This document shows, one piece after another, positions 16,657 through 24,877 of a stretch of DNA of 64,000 nucleotides. Every line of letters begins with the position of its first letter. Positions within the stretch are counted from its first letter, which is position 1. Where the stretch lies: the NCBI GenBank assembly GCA_002070275.1, contig MWCY01000003.1:48770-112769 (forward strand), written 5' to 3'. The notes under the pieces were generated by a model. It worked only from the letters and a program-made list of their open reading frames with translations, was not told where the DNA came from and did no database searches. This DNA comes from Candidatus Hydrogenedentes bacterium ADurb.Bin170 (GTDB lineage Bacteria > Hydrogenedentota > Hydrogenedentia > Hydrogenedentales > CAITNO01). The position numbers and the translations under genes are program-made.

Positions 16657-18156
16657 ATGACTGACAGACAAAAACTGAATGTATTGTGGATATGCAGCGA
16701 TGAATTCAGACCTGAATGTCTGGGTGCCGCCGGTCATCCCTTTGTGCAAACGCCGAATCTTGATGCCCTCGCTGCTGAAGGGGTTTATTTCAGAAACGCC
16801 TTCTGTCAGAGCAGCCCCTGCGCTCCCAGCCGCATGTCCATGCATACCGGCAGATATGCCTGTTCTACCGGGGTCGTGGACAATCTTACCCCTCTTAAAA
16901 ATGCTGAGCACAACCTTGCCGTCCATCTGCAGCGCTTCGGTCTGTCGCCGGCTATCGTCGGCTATAACGATTACTCCGTCGACCCGTCTCTGCTTCCCGA
17001 AGGACACCCACACAAACACTCGCTCAGTTATGAACATTTTCTGCCCGGGTATGAAGTGGTGCTGAAACATGAATATGACAGTCCGGAATGGTACGACTGG
17101 CTGAAAACACAAGGGTATCCGGAACAGCACTGCACGCACGAGACCATGTACTCTCCATGCATACCGGAAACCGGGGCAGGGGCGCACCTGCCCTGTTTTT
17201 ATCCTGCCCGATACAAACGTGAGCACAGTGAAATGGCTTTTGTCACAAACAAAAGCATGGAGTACATTGCCGGGAATGCGGACAAACAGTGGTTTCTTTC
17301 CCTGAATTATATCAAGCCTCACGGTCCCTACCTTTGTTCCGCACCCTTTCACTCCATGTATGATCCGAAGGAAATGCCCGCACCGGTCCGCCACCCTCGT
17401 GAAGCCAAAAATGACCACCCGTATTTCTCCCGGTGCCGCGCCGACTGGGCGCAGACGGAATTTCTGGACGAGGGCAGCTGGCGCGACGTTCGCGCTTGTT
17501 ACTACGGAATGATTTCTGAGTTGGACTACAATCTGGGAAGGCTCTTTGATTTCCTTAAGGAATCAGGGCAGTGGGAGCATACAGCAATTATTTTTAACAG
17601 CGACCACGGCACTTATCTGGGTGACCACTATCTTGCAGGAAAGGCGCATTATTTTGACGCCGCCGTCCGGGTTCCACTGCTTATAAGAGATCCCGCTGCA
17701 GAAGCGGACAGCACACGGGGCACGCTCAACGACGTGCTCATTGAAAACGTGGATATTGCACCTCTGATCTGTAATTTTTTGGGTGCTCCCCCCTCTTCCG
17801 GCTTTCAGGGGAAAGATCCCAGATACCTTCTGACCGATCCAAACTGCCGGAACCATAAAAGTAAAATTATTTTCGAATTTTACTATTACAACATTCTGAA
17901 AGAGACTGCTAATCTGAATCCGGAGGCGTGCCGGTTATGGATGCTTCGGGATCACAAGTACAAGTATGTGCAGTTCGGCGAAGCATCTATGCCTCCCCAG
18001 CTTTTCGATCTGCAGAATGACCCGGGTGAGTTTGAGAATTTAGCACAACAGGACGCCTGCTCGGGCATCGTTGCGGATTGCTGCCAGCGACTCATGCGCT
18101 GGCGTATGGGCTGTGAGCAAAACGCCCTTGAGGCCTGGGCTCGCCAGTATCGCTAG
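16657..18156 (+). CDS. Cys-type sulfatase (formylglycine-dependent)
   Basis: The product has 499 residues when started at ATG 16657, which has AGGG seven bases upstream. A TTG at 16609 would extend it by 16 hydrophobic residues without a positive charge and is less likely. Metal-binding Asp lies in ICSDE, and Cys55 in CAPSR is the residue converted to formylglycine. Later, FNSDHGTYLGDH is the second metal and substrate motif. The family hydrolyses sulfate esters of glycans, or, in some branches, phosphonates. With the chosen start there is no signal peptide, unusual for a glycan sulfatase, so it may act in the cytoplasm. It follows recD2 and ends seven bases from the convergent M48 gene. Confidence 0.9.
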   Translation: MTDRQKLNVLWICSDEFRPECLGAAGHPFVQTPNLDALAAEGVYFRNAFCQSSPCAPSRMSMHTGRYACSTGVVDNLTPLKNAEHNLAVHLQRFGLSPAIVGYNDYSVDPSLLPEGHPHKHSLSYEHFLPGYEVVLKHEYDSPEWYDWLKTQGYPEQHCTHETMYSPCIPETGAGAHLPCFYPARYKREHSEMAFVTNKSMEYIAGNADKQWFLSLNYIKPHGPYLCSAPFHSMYDPKEMPAPVRHPREAKNDHPYFSRCRADWAQTEFLDEGSWRDVRACYYGMISELDYNLGRLFDFLKESGQWEHTAIIFNSDHGTYLGDHYLAGKAHYFDAAVRVPLLIRDPAAEADSTRGTLNDVLIENVDIAPLICNFLGAPPSSGFQGKDPRYLLTDPNCRNHKSKIIFEFYYYNILKETANLNPEACRLWMLRDHKYKYVQFGEASMPPQLFDLQNDPGEFENLAQQDACSGIVADCCQRLMRWRMGCEQNALEAWARQYR

Positions 18157-18162
18157 TGTTGT

Positions 18163-18984
18163 TTATAATTGTGACAGTATTGCCTGGCGATACCGGTCTT
18201 CGCCGTAGTTGGCATTGTGCTGCGGCGTTGCCGGGTATCTCTGAAGCAGCTCCTGCAAAAGCGCCACTCTTTCTTCAGGACTGGGATGCGTGGCGAAAAT
18301 AGGCATACTTCTGCCACCACCCTGGCGCCGGTCTGCTTCCATAAGTTTGCTCATAAATGAAATCATTCCCTGAGGCGGGTAGCCGGCACGATACAGGATC
18401 TCCATACCCAGGCTGTCCGCCTCTCTTTCCTGTGCTCTGCTGTAACGGGCGGACACACCGGCAGTAAACAGCTGCCCTGCCAGAGAGGCGACCATACCCG
18501 GCTTTTTCCCCAGCACCATGTCGGTAACCATCTCCATGCCCATCTGACGGGTCATCATTTCCCCATGATGCCGTGCAGCAACGTGCCCGATTTCGTGCGC
18601 CATAACAGCAGCAAGCTCCGCTTCATTGGAGCATGTTTTTAAGAGACCCGTGTAAATATACATATAGCCCCCGGGAAGGGCAAAGGCATTCACAGTGTCG
18701 GGGGCGTCTATGACTTTAAAAGAATAGGGTACGTCCTGTCGGGGCGCCACAGCAATAAGTTTTTTCCCGATTTCTGACACATAATTCTGTATTGCAGGGT
18801 GATTAAGGACTTTTTCAGATTCTTCTATCTGAACAGAAAACTGCTGACCCAACGACACTTCTTGCTGAGTGCTCAAGAGGTTTATCTGATTAAAAAAGCC
18901 GGAGCCTGCCGTTCCTTCAAGCGTTTCGCATCCGCTTAAAGTCAGCGCTGTCACGATCATAACGAAAAATAAAAAACGCTTCAT
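18163..18984 (-). CDS. M48-family metalloprotease lipoprotein (BepA/LoiP-like)
   Basis: The 273-residue product starts with a lipoprotein signal (lipobox LSGC, Cys19) and contains HEIGH near residue 130, the zinc-binding gluzincin motif. The third ligand Glu lies in READSLGMEILYRAGY. That arrangement is typical of periplasmic M48 peptidases, which degrade misfolded outer-membrane proteins such as stalled beta-barrels. The C-terminus lacks the TPR domain of BepA, so it is nearer LoiP/YcaL in size. ATG follows AAGGA by seven bases. It diverges from purN. Confidence 0.92.
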   Translation of the reverse strand: MKRFLFFVMIVTALTLSGCETLEGTAGSGFFNQINLLSTQQEVSLGQQFSVQIEESEKVLNHPAIQNYVSEIGKKLIAVAPRQDVPYSFKVIDAPDTVNAFALPGGYMYIYTGLLKTCSNEAELAAVMAHEIGHVAARHHGEMMTRQMGMEMVTDMVLGKKPGMVASLAGQLFTAGVSARYSRAQEREADSLGMEILYRAGYPPQGMISFMSKLMEADRRQGGGRSMPIFATHPSPEERVALLQELLQRYPATPQHNANYGEDRYRQAILSQL

Positions 18985-19047
18985 AGTACATTCCTTGTTT
19001 TTATTGCCTGCAACAATGAATCTGTTTCGTTTCTATGGATGTGCCCC

Positions 19048-19075
19048 TTGACAAAGGTATATAATGCCATATATC
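19048..19075 (+). promoter_or_regulatory. Probable purN promoter
   Basis: TTGACA at 19048-19053 and TATATC at 19070-19075 are separated by 16 bases. A consensus -35 with an acceptable -10 lies about 40 bases upstream of the purN start. An alternative TATAAT at 19060-19065 has no matching -35. Confidence 0.5.
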
Positions 19076-19117
19076 AGGCACCGTCAACCATCATCTTTGC
19101 CATATTAAGGGTTTATC

Positions 19118-19738
19118 ATGACGATTCGTTTGGCTGTTTTGCTGTCGGGAAGCGGCAGCACCCTCCAGAATCTAATAGACAGAATAACAGGGAAGACTCT
19201 GGACGCACAAATTTCCTGTGTCATTGCTTCCAGAAAAGATGCCTACGGCCTTGTGCGCGCCGATAAGGCAGCCATACCGTCCTATGCGGTCCCCCGTACC
19301 GATTACAGCACCCAGAAAGACTTCAATGCAGCTATCTGGGAGCATTTAGGCCGCCATGAGGTTGACCTTATTGTACTCGCCGGCTTCATGCACCTTCTCG
19401 AAGTGCCCCCTGCCTTCGCCAACCGTATCATGAACGTGCATCCCGCACTGATCCCTGCTTTTTGCGGACATAAAATGTACGGCAATCACGTGCACAAAGC
19501 CGTGCTCGCATATGGAGCCAAAATAACTGGAGCGACAGTACATTTTGTTGATTCGCTCTATGATCACGGTCCGATTATTCTTCAGGACAGTGTCCCTGTG
19601 ACACCGGAGGACACGGTAGAATCACTCGCTAACAGGGTGCAGGCGCTTGAACGTGAGTTGTATCCAAAAGCCATCGCCCTATATGCCGCCGGACGGCTTT
19701 CGGTTGACGGTCGTGTTGTGCACATTCTTCCTGAATAA
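19118..19738 (+). CDS. purN: Phosphoribosylglycinamide formyltransferase (PurN)
   Basis: This 206-residue enzyme transfers a formyl group from 10-formyltetrahydrofolate to GAR in purine biosynthesis. The phosphate-binding loop LLSGSGSTLQNLID is at the N-terminus. The catalytic segment MNVHPALIPAF (Asn and His) lies near residue 105, and the catalytic Asp is in DHGPII near 150. Length is normal for PurN. It stands alone rather than in a pur operon and ends two bases from the convergent ispF. Confidence 0.95.
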   Translation: MTIRLAVLLSGSGSTLQNLIDRITGKTLDAQISCVIASRKDAYGLVRADKAAIPSYAVPRTDYSTQKDFNAAIWEHLGRHEVDLIVLAGFMHLLEVPPAFANRIMNVHPALIPAFCGHKMYGNHVHKAVLAYGAKITGATVHFVDSLYDHGPIILQDSVPVTPEDTVESLANRVQALERELYPKAIALYAAGRLSVDGRVVHILPE

Positions 19739-19740
19739 AA

Positions 19741-20232
19741 CTAGGCTTCTTCAGGTGGAATTTTTTCAATGACCACCACAACCTGTGCACTGATTCCTTC
19801 TTCCCTGCCTTCTGCCCCTAAATGCTCATTCGTACGGGGCTTAATAGAAATATTTTCTGAAGGCATTCCTGTCGCAGCAGAAAGCGAATGGATCATCTCT
19901 TCAACGTAGTCTTTCAGTTTTGGACGTTGCGCCACTATGTTGGAATCCATCTGCACAGGACGAAAACCTCTGTCGTGCAGCCGTCGCACCACATTTTTAA
20001 GGAGGCTTATACTGTCTGCATCTTTATAGGCAGGATCTGTATCCGGGAAAAGGACACCGATATTAGGCAGCCCGGCAGCACCCAGCAATGCATCGGAAAT
20101 TGCATGGCACAAAACATCTCCGTCCGAATGGGCTTCAAATCCTTTTTCATGGGGAATGCATACACCGCCGAGTATGAGCTTGCGTCCGGGTACCAGACGA
20201 TGGATATCGTAACCGATGCCGATGCGAATCAT
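19741..20232 (-). CDS. ispF: 2-C-methyl-D-erythritol 2,4-cyclodiphosphate synthase
   Basis: This 163-residue protein has the IspF zinc motif GIGYDIHRL near residue 5, a ligand His in HSDGD near 38, and the signature DALLGAAGLPNIGVLFPDTDP. It makes the cyclic diphosphate of the non-mevalonate isoprenoid pathway. It overlaps ispD by four bases and is the last gene of the minus-strand YacL-like/ispD/ispF operon, an order also known from Firmicutes. Confidence 0.96.
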   Translation of the reverse strand: MIRIGIGYDIHRLVPGRKLILGGVCIPHEKGFEAHSDGDVLCHAISDALLGAAGLPNIGVLFPDTDPAYKDADSISLLKNVVRRLHDRGFRPVQMDSNIVAQRPKLKDYVEEMIHSLSAATGMPSENISIKPRTNEHLGAEGREEGISAQVVVVIEKIPPEEA

Positions 20233-20906
20233 TCTTTTCCCTCCTGCACTAAATACGTGGCATAGGCAAGATCGGCAGGAGTTGTAATTTTAAAATTTCC
20301 GACCGTGCCTGGAACAATCTTCACCTGTCCGCCATAAAAGCGAACCATGGACGCATCATCTGTAAACTGCCTGCCTTCCTCATGCGCTGCCCGGTGCGCC
20401 GCCGTAATGGTTTCTTTGAGGAAGATCTGCGGTGTCTGGCATGCCCGGAGCTCTCTTCTGTCGGGTGTATCTTTTAAAAATCCGTCTTCGGAAACTGAAA
20501 GAATCGTATCGCTCACAGGAATTGCAAGGGTAGCAGCACCCCACTTCTTCGTTTCTTCCACAGCGCACTGTATTGAAGCAGGATCCGGAAAAGGGCGGGC
20601 GGCATCATGGAGCAGAACAATTTCAACCTGCGGATCCAGCACATTCAAGGCAAGCCAAACGGACTCCTGCCGTTCTCTTCCCCCGCAGATCAGTACTACG
20701 TTCAAGTCGCAGCACGCATGCTCAAATTCATTTCGGAAACCTTCGGGGTACGAAACGATGCAGGGCAACGGTGTCAAAAGAGACGCCAGGCGAAGCAGTG
20801 TGTGGCGCAGCAATGGCACACCGTTGATTTCAACCAGCGCTTTAGGGCGTGATGCGCCCAGCCGTTCCCCCATACCGGCAGCTGGTATGACAGCCTGAAC
20901 TCTCAT
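20229..20906 (-). CDS. ispD: 2-C-methyl-D-erythritol 4-phosphate cytidylyltransferase
   Basis: This 225-residue nucleotidyltransferase begins VIPAAGMGERLGASRPKAL, the CTP-binding loop. It continues with HDAARPF near 100 and TDDASMVRFYGG near 185, both conserved in IspD. It forms CDP-methylerythritol from CTP and MEP. Its ATG shares one base with the stop of the upstream PIN/TRAM gene (TAATG), and its stop overlaps ispF, so the three are coupled. Confidence 0.96.
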   Translation of the reverse strand: MRVQAVIPAAGMGERLGASRPKALVEINGVPLLRHTLLRLASLLTPLPCIVSYPEGFRNEFEHACCDLNVVLICGGRERQESVWLALNVLDPQVEIVLLHDAARPFPDPASIQCAVEETKKWGAATLAIPVSDTILSVSEDGFLKDTPDRRELRACQTPQIFLKETITAAHRAAHEEGRQFTDDASMVRFYGGQVKIVPGTVGNFKITTPADLAYATYLVQEGKE

Positions 20907-21952
20907 TATGCCTGTGTGTGAAAGCGGGTAAAGATCATGCGTCCCGCAGAAGTCTGCAGAATACTGGTAACAAGAACCTGCACGTTTTTGCCGAGATGAT
21001 TGCGTCCGCCGTCCACAACTACCATGGTACCGTCATCAAGATAGCCGACTGCCTGAGAAGGCTCTTTTCCTTCTTTGATAAGCTTTACTTCCATAATTTC
21101 ATCAGGCAGTACAGCAGGCTTCAAGGCATTGGCAAGATCGTTGATATTCAAAACAACCACTCCGTCAATCTGCGCCACTTTATTCAGATTAAAGTCCGTG
21201 GTAAGAACTTTGGCGCCATACTGCTTTGCCAAAAGAAGGAGTTTTCCGTCCACCTCTTTGCTTGCGTTGGGGTTATCCTCAATAATGCTGACAGAGACCT
21301 CTGCTGTAGACTCCTGAAGACTTTTCAGTATATCGAGCCCGCGCCGCCCTTTGGCACGTCTTACGACATCTGCCGAATCCGCTATATTCTGCAATTCTTT
21401 TAAAACAAAGCGCGGGATAAGAAGCGTACCCTCAAGAAAACCGCTTTCACAGATGTCTGCGATGCGCCCGTCAATAAGCACGCTGGTATCAACAATCTTC
21501 AGTGAAACCGTCGGGCTGTTTTGAAACTGCCTGTGTTTTACGGCGGAAATCAGGGATTCCCAATTTGAAGCGCGGGTTAATCCCAGATAAATGCCCACAT
21601 AGCCGAAAAGCAGCACCACCGTTACAGAAATAAAAACCTGCGAAGTGATGTCAATGGAAGGAAACCAGAAAAGAAGATATCTTGAAATGGAGTACCCAGC
21701 AAGCAATGCGAGCACTATGGCAACAACCGCAGGGGCAAAACGCTCATATAATTCCTGCGTCACAAAGTGCAATGCCAAAAGCACAGCGATGGCAACAACT
21801 GCCCCAATCAGACCACCCAGCCCAATCCACCTCTGTACATTTTCAATCTGGCGCCCGGACTCCACCATATTTTCCAGAATGAATTTGCTCCAGATAAACC
21901 CCATAAGGATGCAGGCCAGGAGAAAAAAGACGCGACTAATTTTTACAAGCAT
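20906..21952 (-). CDS. YacL-like membrane-anchored PIN/TRAM domain protein
   Basis: The 348-residue product has four predicted membrane helices in the first 130 residues, a PIN nuclease-fold domain at about 150-275 (IVDTSVLIDGRIADI, later TTDFNLN) and a TRAM RNA-binding domain to the end (GYLDDGTMVVVDGGR). It matches B. subtilis YacL in order and length. PIN domains use acidic residues and a metal to cut RNA, but the substrate of YacL-type proteins is not established. Its position before ispD-ispF is conserved in several phyla. The link to isoprenoids is unexplained. Confidence 0.92.
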   Translation of the reverse strand: MLVKISRVFFLLACILMGFIWSKFILENMVESGRQIENVQRWIGLGGLIGAVVAIAVLLALHFVTQELYERFAPAVVAIVLALLAGYSISRYLLFWFPSIDITSQVFISVTVVLLFGYVGIYLGLTRASNWESLISAVKHRQFQNSPTVSLKIVDTSVLIDGRIADICESGFLEGTLLIPRFVLKELQNIADSADVVRRAKGRRGLDILKSLQESTAEVSVSIIEDNPNASKEVDGKLLLLAKQYGAKVLTTDFNLNKVAQIDGVVVLNINDLANALKPAVLPDEIMEVKLIKEGKEPSQAVGYLDDGTMVVVDGGRNHLGKNVQVLVTSILQTSAGRMIFTRFHTQA

Positions 21953-21989
21953 TCTTAGTTCCCTAAAAGAGTAATAAATGCAAACACCA

Positions 21990-22808
21990 TCATAATAAAT
22001 GCAAACACCGGTTAATAAGCTTCGTCAATTTGGGCTCCGCTTCAGCAGCACATCGCACAATTCGTTCCAGATTTAGCGGCTGCAGGCAATCAGGAAAGCA
22101 TTCGTCAGTTACCACAGAAAAGCCAAGCACTTTAAGTCCGGCATGCACTGCCACAATGACTTCAGGAACAGTACTCATACCCACAAGATCAGCACCGATA
22201 ATGCGCATAAAGCGGTATTCTGCCGGCGTTTCGAGGCAGGGCCCGGTGCAGCCTAAATATACGCCCCGCTGAAGTTTTATTTGCTCTTCAAGTGCCGCCT
22301 GCTCCGCAAGAGAGACAAGAGCACGGGAATATGCCTCGGACATGTCCGGAATTCGCTCGCCAAGCCGGTCATCGTTAGGACCTATGAGAGGATTGTTTCC
22401 CATCAAATTAATATGATCGGTAATTACCACAAGATCGCCTGCCCGGTACTGCGGGTTCAGGCCTCCCGACGCATTGGAGACGATCAGCGTATGTGCTCCC
22501 AGCGCTTTCACCACCCGTACAGGAAAGGTAACTTCCTCCATGGAATACCCTTCATACAAATGGAAACGACCGGATAATCCGATGACCTTTTTGCCGGCGA
22601 GCGTTCCTGCAATAATTTCTCCGGCGTGCCCTTCGGCTGTTGACAAGGGAAAGTTGGGGATAGCGGCATAGTCAATAACGACAGGATTCTCTATACTGCT
22701 CCCCGTTGATCCTAACCCGGTTCCCAAAATAATTGCGACTTCAGGTTGCCAGGTCAAATGTTTTTGGACAACCTCTGCTGCCTGCTCAATTTTTTTCATT
22801 AAATCCAT
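21990..22808 (-). CDS. punA: Purine nucleoside phosphorylase
   Basis: The 272-residue product is a trimeric-type PNP: phosphate loop IILGTGLGS near residue 25, GRFHLYEG near 80, SNASGGLNP near 113, and the base-binding Glu in CLETPAEYRF near 190, followed by VGMSTVPEVI. It splits inosine or guanosine with phosphate to the free base and ribose-1-phosphate for salvage. ATG follows TAGGAA by six bases. DUF167 lies immediately upstream. Confidence 0.95.
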   Translation of the reverse strand: MDLMKKIEQAAEVVQKHLTWQPEVAIILGTGLGSTGSSIENPVVIDYAAIPNFPLSTAEGHAGEIIAGTLAGKKVIGLSGRFHLYEGYSMEEVTFPVRVVKALGAHTLIVSNASGGLNPQYRAGDLVVITDHINLMGNNPLIGPNDDRLGERIPDMSEAYSRALVSLAEQAALEEQIKLQRGVYLGCTGPCLETPAEYRFMRIIGADLVGMSTVPEVIVAVHAGLKVLGFSVVTDECFPDCLQPLNLERIVRCAAEAEPKLTKLINRCLHLL

Positions 22809-22849
22809 TTATGATTCCTACTGCTAAAATTTTTAATCGTCAGAAAATA

Positions 22850-23134
22850 TTATGATTTATCCGCTTGAAGTAATTCAAGCCGCTGATTAATTATTTTTTC
22901 AGATACATTGGACACTTTTACTTTTTTATCACGTCCTTGCAGTCCGCTAACGATTTCAATGTTGCTTTTTGCGACTTTTAATAGTTTCGAGAGCGTTGCA
23001 ATAATGGCGGTATTTGCTTTGTTGTCTTCCGGCGCAGCTGTCACATACACCTGAAGTAAGCCCGATTCAGTTACAATAACTCTATTTCTTGAGGCGCGCG
23101 GGTAGGCACGAATTTTTAATAAAACAGCGTTCAC
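22850..23134 (-). CDS. DUF167/YggU-family protein
   Basis: This 94-residue protein starts with GTG. It carries the family pattern: PRASRN near residue 13, then YVTAAPEDNKANTAIIATLSKLLKV, and VSGLQGRDKKVKV. Such proteins are small alpha/beta folds of unknown role, widely conserved and often near yggT or proC. Here it precedes the PNP gene by 41 bases on the same strand. The ribosome site is weak. Confidence 0.88.
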   Translation of the reverse strand: MNAVLLKIRAYPRASRNRVIVTESGLLQVYVTAAPEDNKANTAIIATLSKLLKVAKSNIEIVSGLQGRDKKVKVSNVSEKIINQRLELLQADKS

Positions 23135-23257
23135 TTTTTAAGTACTTTTTACTTCCCTTCACTGTCAGTAACTTATTTGAAGACCTCGGAGACGGAGCTC
23201 AGGCTTCTTATAAAGAATTCCTTTTCCAAAAGAAATGTTCCCGTTTTCGCGCAACCG

Positions 23258-23293
23258 TTAAAAACAAAACCTCGGTCACAGGTAAGACCGAGG
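23258..23293 (-). terminator. Rho-independent terminator after the small zinc-finger gene
   Basis: A perfect 8-bp stem (CCTCGGTC at 23270-23277, GACCGAGG at 23286-23293, loop of 8) is followed on the minus strand by TTTTGTTTTT. It lies 30 bases after the stop of the 45-residue gene and separates it from DUF167. Confidence 0.85.
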
Positions 23294-23323
23294 CGCTTTC
23301 AAAACAAAAGGGCTGCAGGAATA

Positions 23324-23461
23324 CTACACGGCTTCTTCGAGCTCTTCGCCGTAGTACTCAACATAACATTCGCTATGCCAATACTCGCCGTCCACTTCTA
23401 TGGCGTCACCGCAGGCAAGTTCGTTGTCTTCGACAAATTCATTACATAATGCGCAATGCAT
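23324..23461 (-). CDS. 45-residue zinc-finger-like protein, CxxC...HxxC
   Basis: A short frame from ATG 23461 to TAG 23324 encodes 45 residues. They begin MHCALCNEFVEDNELACGD and end with an acidic tail (EYYGEELEEAV). Cys3-x2-Cys6 and His29-x2-Cys32 can make one treble-clef or half-LIM zinc site; Cys17 is an extra possible ligand. The gene has an excellent ribosome site (GAGGTGAG, four bases before ATG), a strong promoter at 23543-23571 and a hairpin terminator at 23258-23293, so it is probably a well-expressed single-gene unit. I do not know its function. Tiny zinc proteins of this kind often bind protein or nucleic acid partners. The protein reading is strongly supported by the signals on both sides. 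Confidence 0.8.
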   Translation of the reverse strand: MHCALCNEFVEDNELACGDAIEVDGEYWHSECYVEYYGEELEEAV

Positions 23462-23542
23462 ACTTCTCACCTCTCTTTCTTTTTGGAGTTTTTTCTTGCG
23501 TTTCTAAATGGAATACACCTGTCCCTCACCATCTTCAAAGCA

Positions 23543-23571
23543 CTTATAGCATAATATTTTTAAAAAGTCAA
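23543..23571 (-). promoter_or_regulatory. Strong sigma-70 promoter of the 45-residue zinc-finger gene
   Basis: On the minus strand TTGACT (23571-23566) and TATAAG (23548-23543) are 17 bases apart, with an added extended -10 TG. The predicted leader is about 75 bases. The surrounding DNA is very AT-rich. It is back to back with the promoter at 23600. Confidence 0.65.
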
Positions 23572-23599
23572 ATTTATTTTTATAATATTTTTTTTTCTC

Positions 23600-23628
23600 T
23601 TGATTTACTTTTTGAATTCTATTATGAT
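23600..23628 (+). promoter_or_regulatory. Probable promoter of the pseudopilin operon
   Basis: TTGATT at 23600-23605 and TATGAT at 23623-23628 have the optimal 17-base spacer. Transcription would start near 23635, about 58 bases before the GTG start of the first pseudopilin gene. Confidence 0.6.
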
Positions 23629-23693
23629 AACAACACGTAATAGCTGCTGAATGACGGGGCGTGCCTGTTAAGGGAACAAGGAAGCTTTGAACG

Positions 23694-24245
23694 GTGGTTT
23701 GTCGCAAGTCTCTTTTTTATAACAACAAAGCTGCAGCCGGATTTACTCTTCTTGAGTTAATCACCGCGCTAGCGGTTATTTCTGTTGCTCTGGCTATTTC
23801 AGTTTCCCTTTTCGGCAATAACCTGCAGCGTTCAAAAGAGCTACGCAATAACCGTGTTGCCGCTGAAATTGCCGAAACTCAGCTCTCCGTGCTTTGTGCT
23901 CACCCGGGGGAATATGTGTGGTCTTTCGATGAAACGGGAGAAGATGGTCTTTTCCCAATCCTTCCAAATGAAAACTCCACACTTGCCGCTTCCGGTGCGC
24001 TGCTCCCGGACACAATACTCGCCACAAAAAAAGCTCAGGACAAAACGGCAACTTTGCACAGATCTTTTTACTGGCAGGCGTGGGGCAGGATCCCCTCCGA
24101 AACAGCGGATTACCTCGAGGTCACTCTTTCTGTGCACTGGCGCTTATCCGGTCGGCCCCGCATGCTGGCCCTGACGAGTTGTGTTCCCCGTTCCCTCTTT
24201 CAAAGCCTTGACCAGGCAAAAGAAACAGAGGCAGGCCCACAGTGA
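23694..24245 (+). CDS. Type II secretion minor pseudopilin, GspI-like
   Basis: This 183-residue protein starts at a GTG preceded by AAGGAAG. A prepilin peptidase site lies at AAAG|FTLLELI, with Glu at position 5 of the mature protein, followed by a hydrophobic helix (ITALAVISVALAISVSLF). The start of the mature domain, RSKELRNNRVAAEIAETQLS, resembles GspI. It is the first gene of a four-gene group ordered I-J-K-F, which builds the tip of the secretion pseudopilus. The assignment to I rather than another minor pilin is by order and size. Confidence 0.75.
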   Translation: MVCRKSLFYNNKAAAGFTLLELITALAVISVALAISVSLFGNNLQRSKELRNNRVAAEIAETQLSVLCAHPGEYVWSFDETGEDGLFPILPNENSTLAASGALLPDTILATKKAQDKTATLHRSFYWQAWGRIPSETADYLEVTLSVHWRLSGRPRMLALTSCVPRSLFQSLDQAKETEAGPQ

Positions 24246-24877
24246 ATATAACTTATTATTCCCGACCAAATAGAGGCTTTACCCTTTTAGAACTGCTTCT
24301 GGTGATGAGTATGCTGGGTGTTGTATCCACAATGGGATTCGTCGGGTTTGTCAAAGTCTCTTACCAGTGGAACGATCTTGTTTCCGCTCTGACTCTCGAA
24401 AAAACGCTTGCCCGCTGTTTTACAGAGTTCCGCAAAGATTTTGAAAATATTCTGCCCACAGACTGCTGCCAGAGGGGCCTTGAGGGTATGCGGGCATCTG
24501 TCGAAGACAGCAGGCGGTACTGGAATGTCAATTTTGAGGATGACAGTGTTTCTTTTCCGGTAAGCATCTATAATCCTCTCCAGGATCGTAACGATCGTTT
24601 TCTTGTCAGATATAAAATTGAGCGGACTACTGAAAGCGCCCGTTTCATCCGTTATGTTTCTGAACTTGACATCGAAGATGCAGTGCCTCAGGAATCTTTC
24701 TCTCTCGAAAATATTTTGGCAATGCGCATTTTGTATTCCGATGGAAAAAGATGGAACACTCAATGGAACAGAAGAGAAATGCCCGATGCAGTACGGATCA
24801 GTTTGACCTGTGTTGATCCGCGCGATCCTACACGGCACATTTCCCGAATGGTGGTTTTTAACATACATGTCAAATAA
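24242..24877 (+). CDS. Type II secretion minor pseudopilin, GspJ-like
   Basis: The 211-residue product has a prepilin site at NRG|FTLLELLLVM near residue 12 and a helix to about residue 35. The domain that follows (YQWNDLVSALTLEKTLARCF) is about 175 residues, as in GspJ. Its GTG start overlaps the stop of the upstream gene (GTGA) and its end overlaps the next gene by 11 bases. In the secretion tip complex, I, J and K assemble together. Confidence 0.75.
   Translation: MNITYYSRPNRGFTLLELLLVMSMLGVVSTMGFVGFVKVSYQWNDLVSALTLEKTLARCFTEFRKDFENILPTDCCQRGLEGMRASVEDSRRYWNVNFEDDSVSFPVSIYNPLQDRNDRFLVRYKIERTTESARFIRYVSELDIEDAVPQESFSLENILAMRILYSDGKRWNTQWNRREMPDAVRISLTCVDPRDPTRHISRMVVFNIHVK

Noticed and set aside
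23089..23640. Plus-strand open frame of about 180 codons
   Set aside because: It covers the minus-strand zinc-finger gene, its terminator and two promoters. It has no ribosome site and an unlikely composition.
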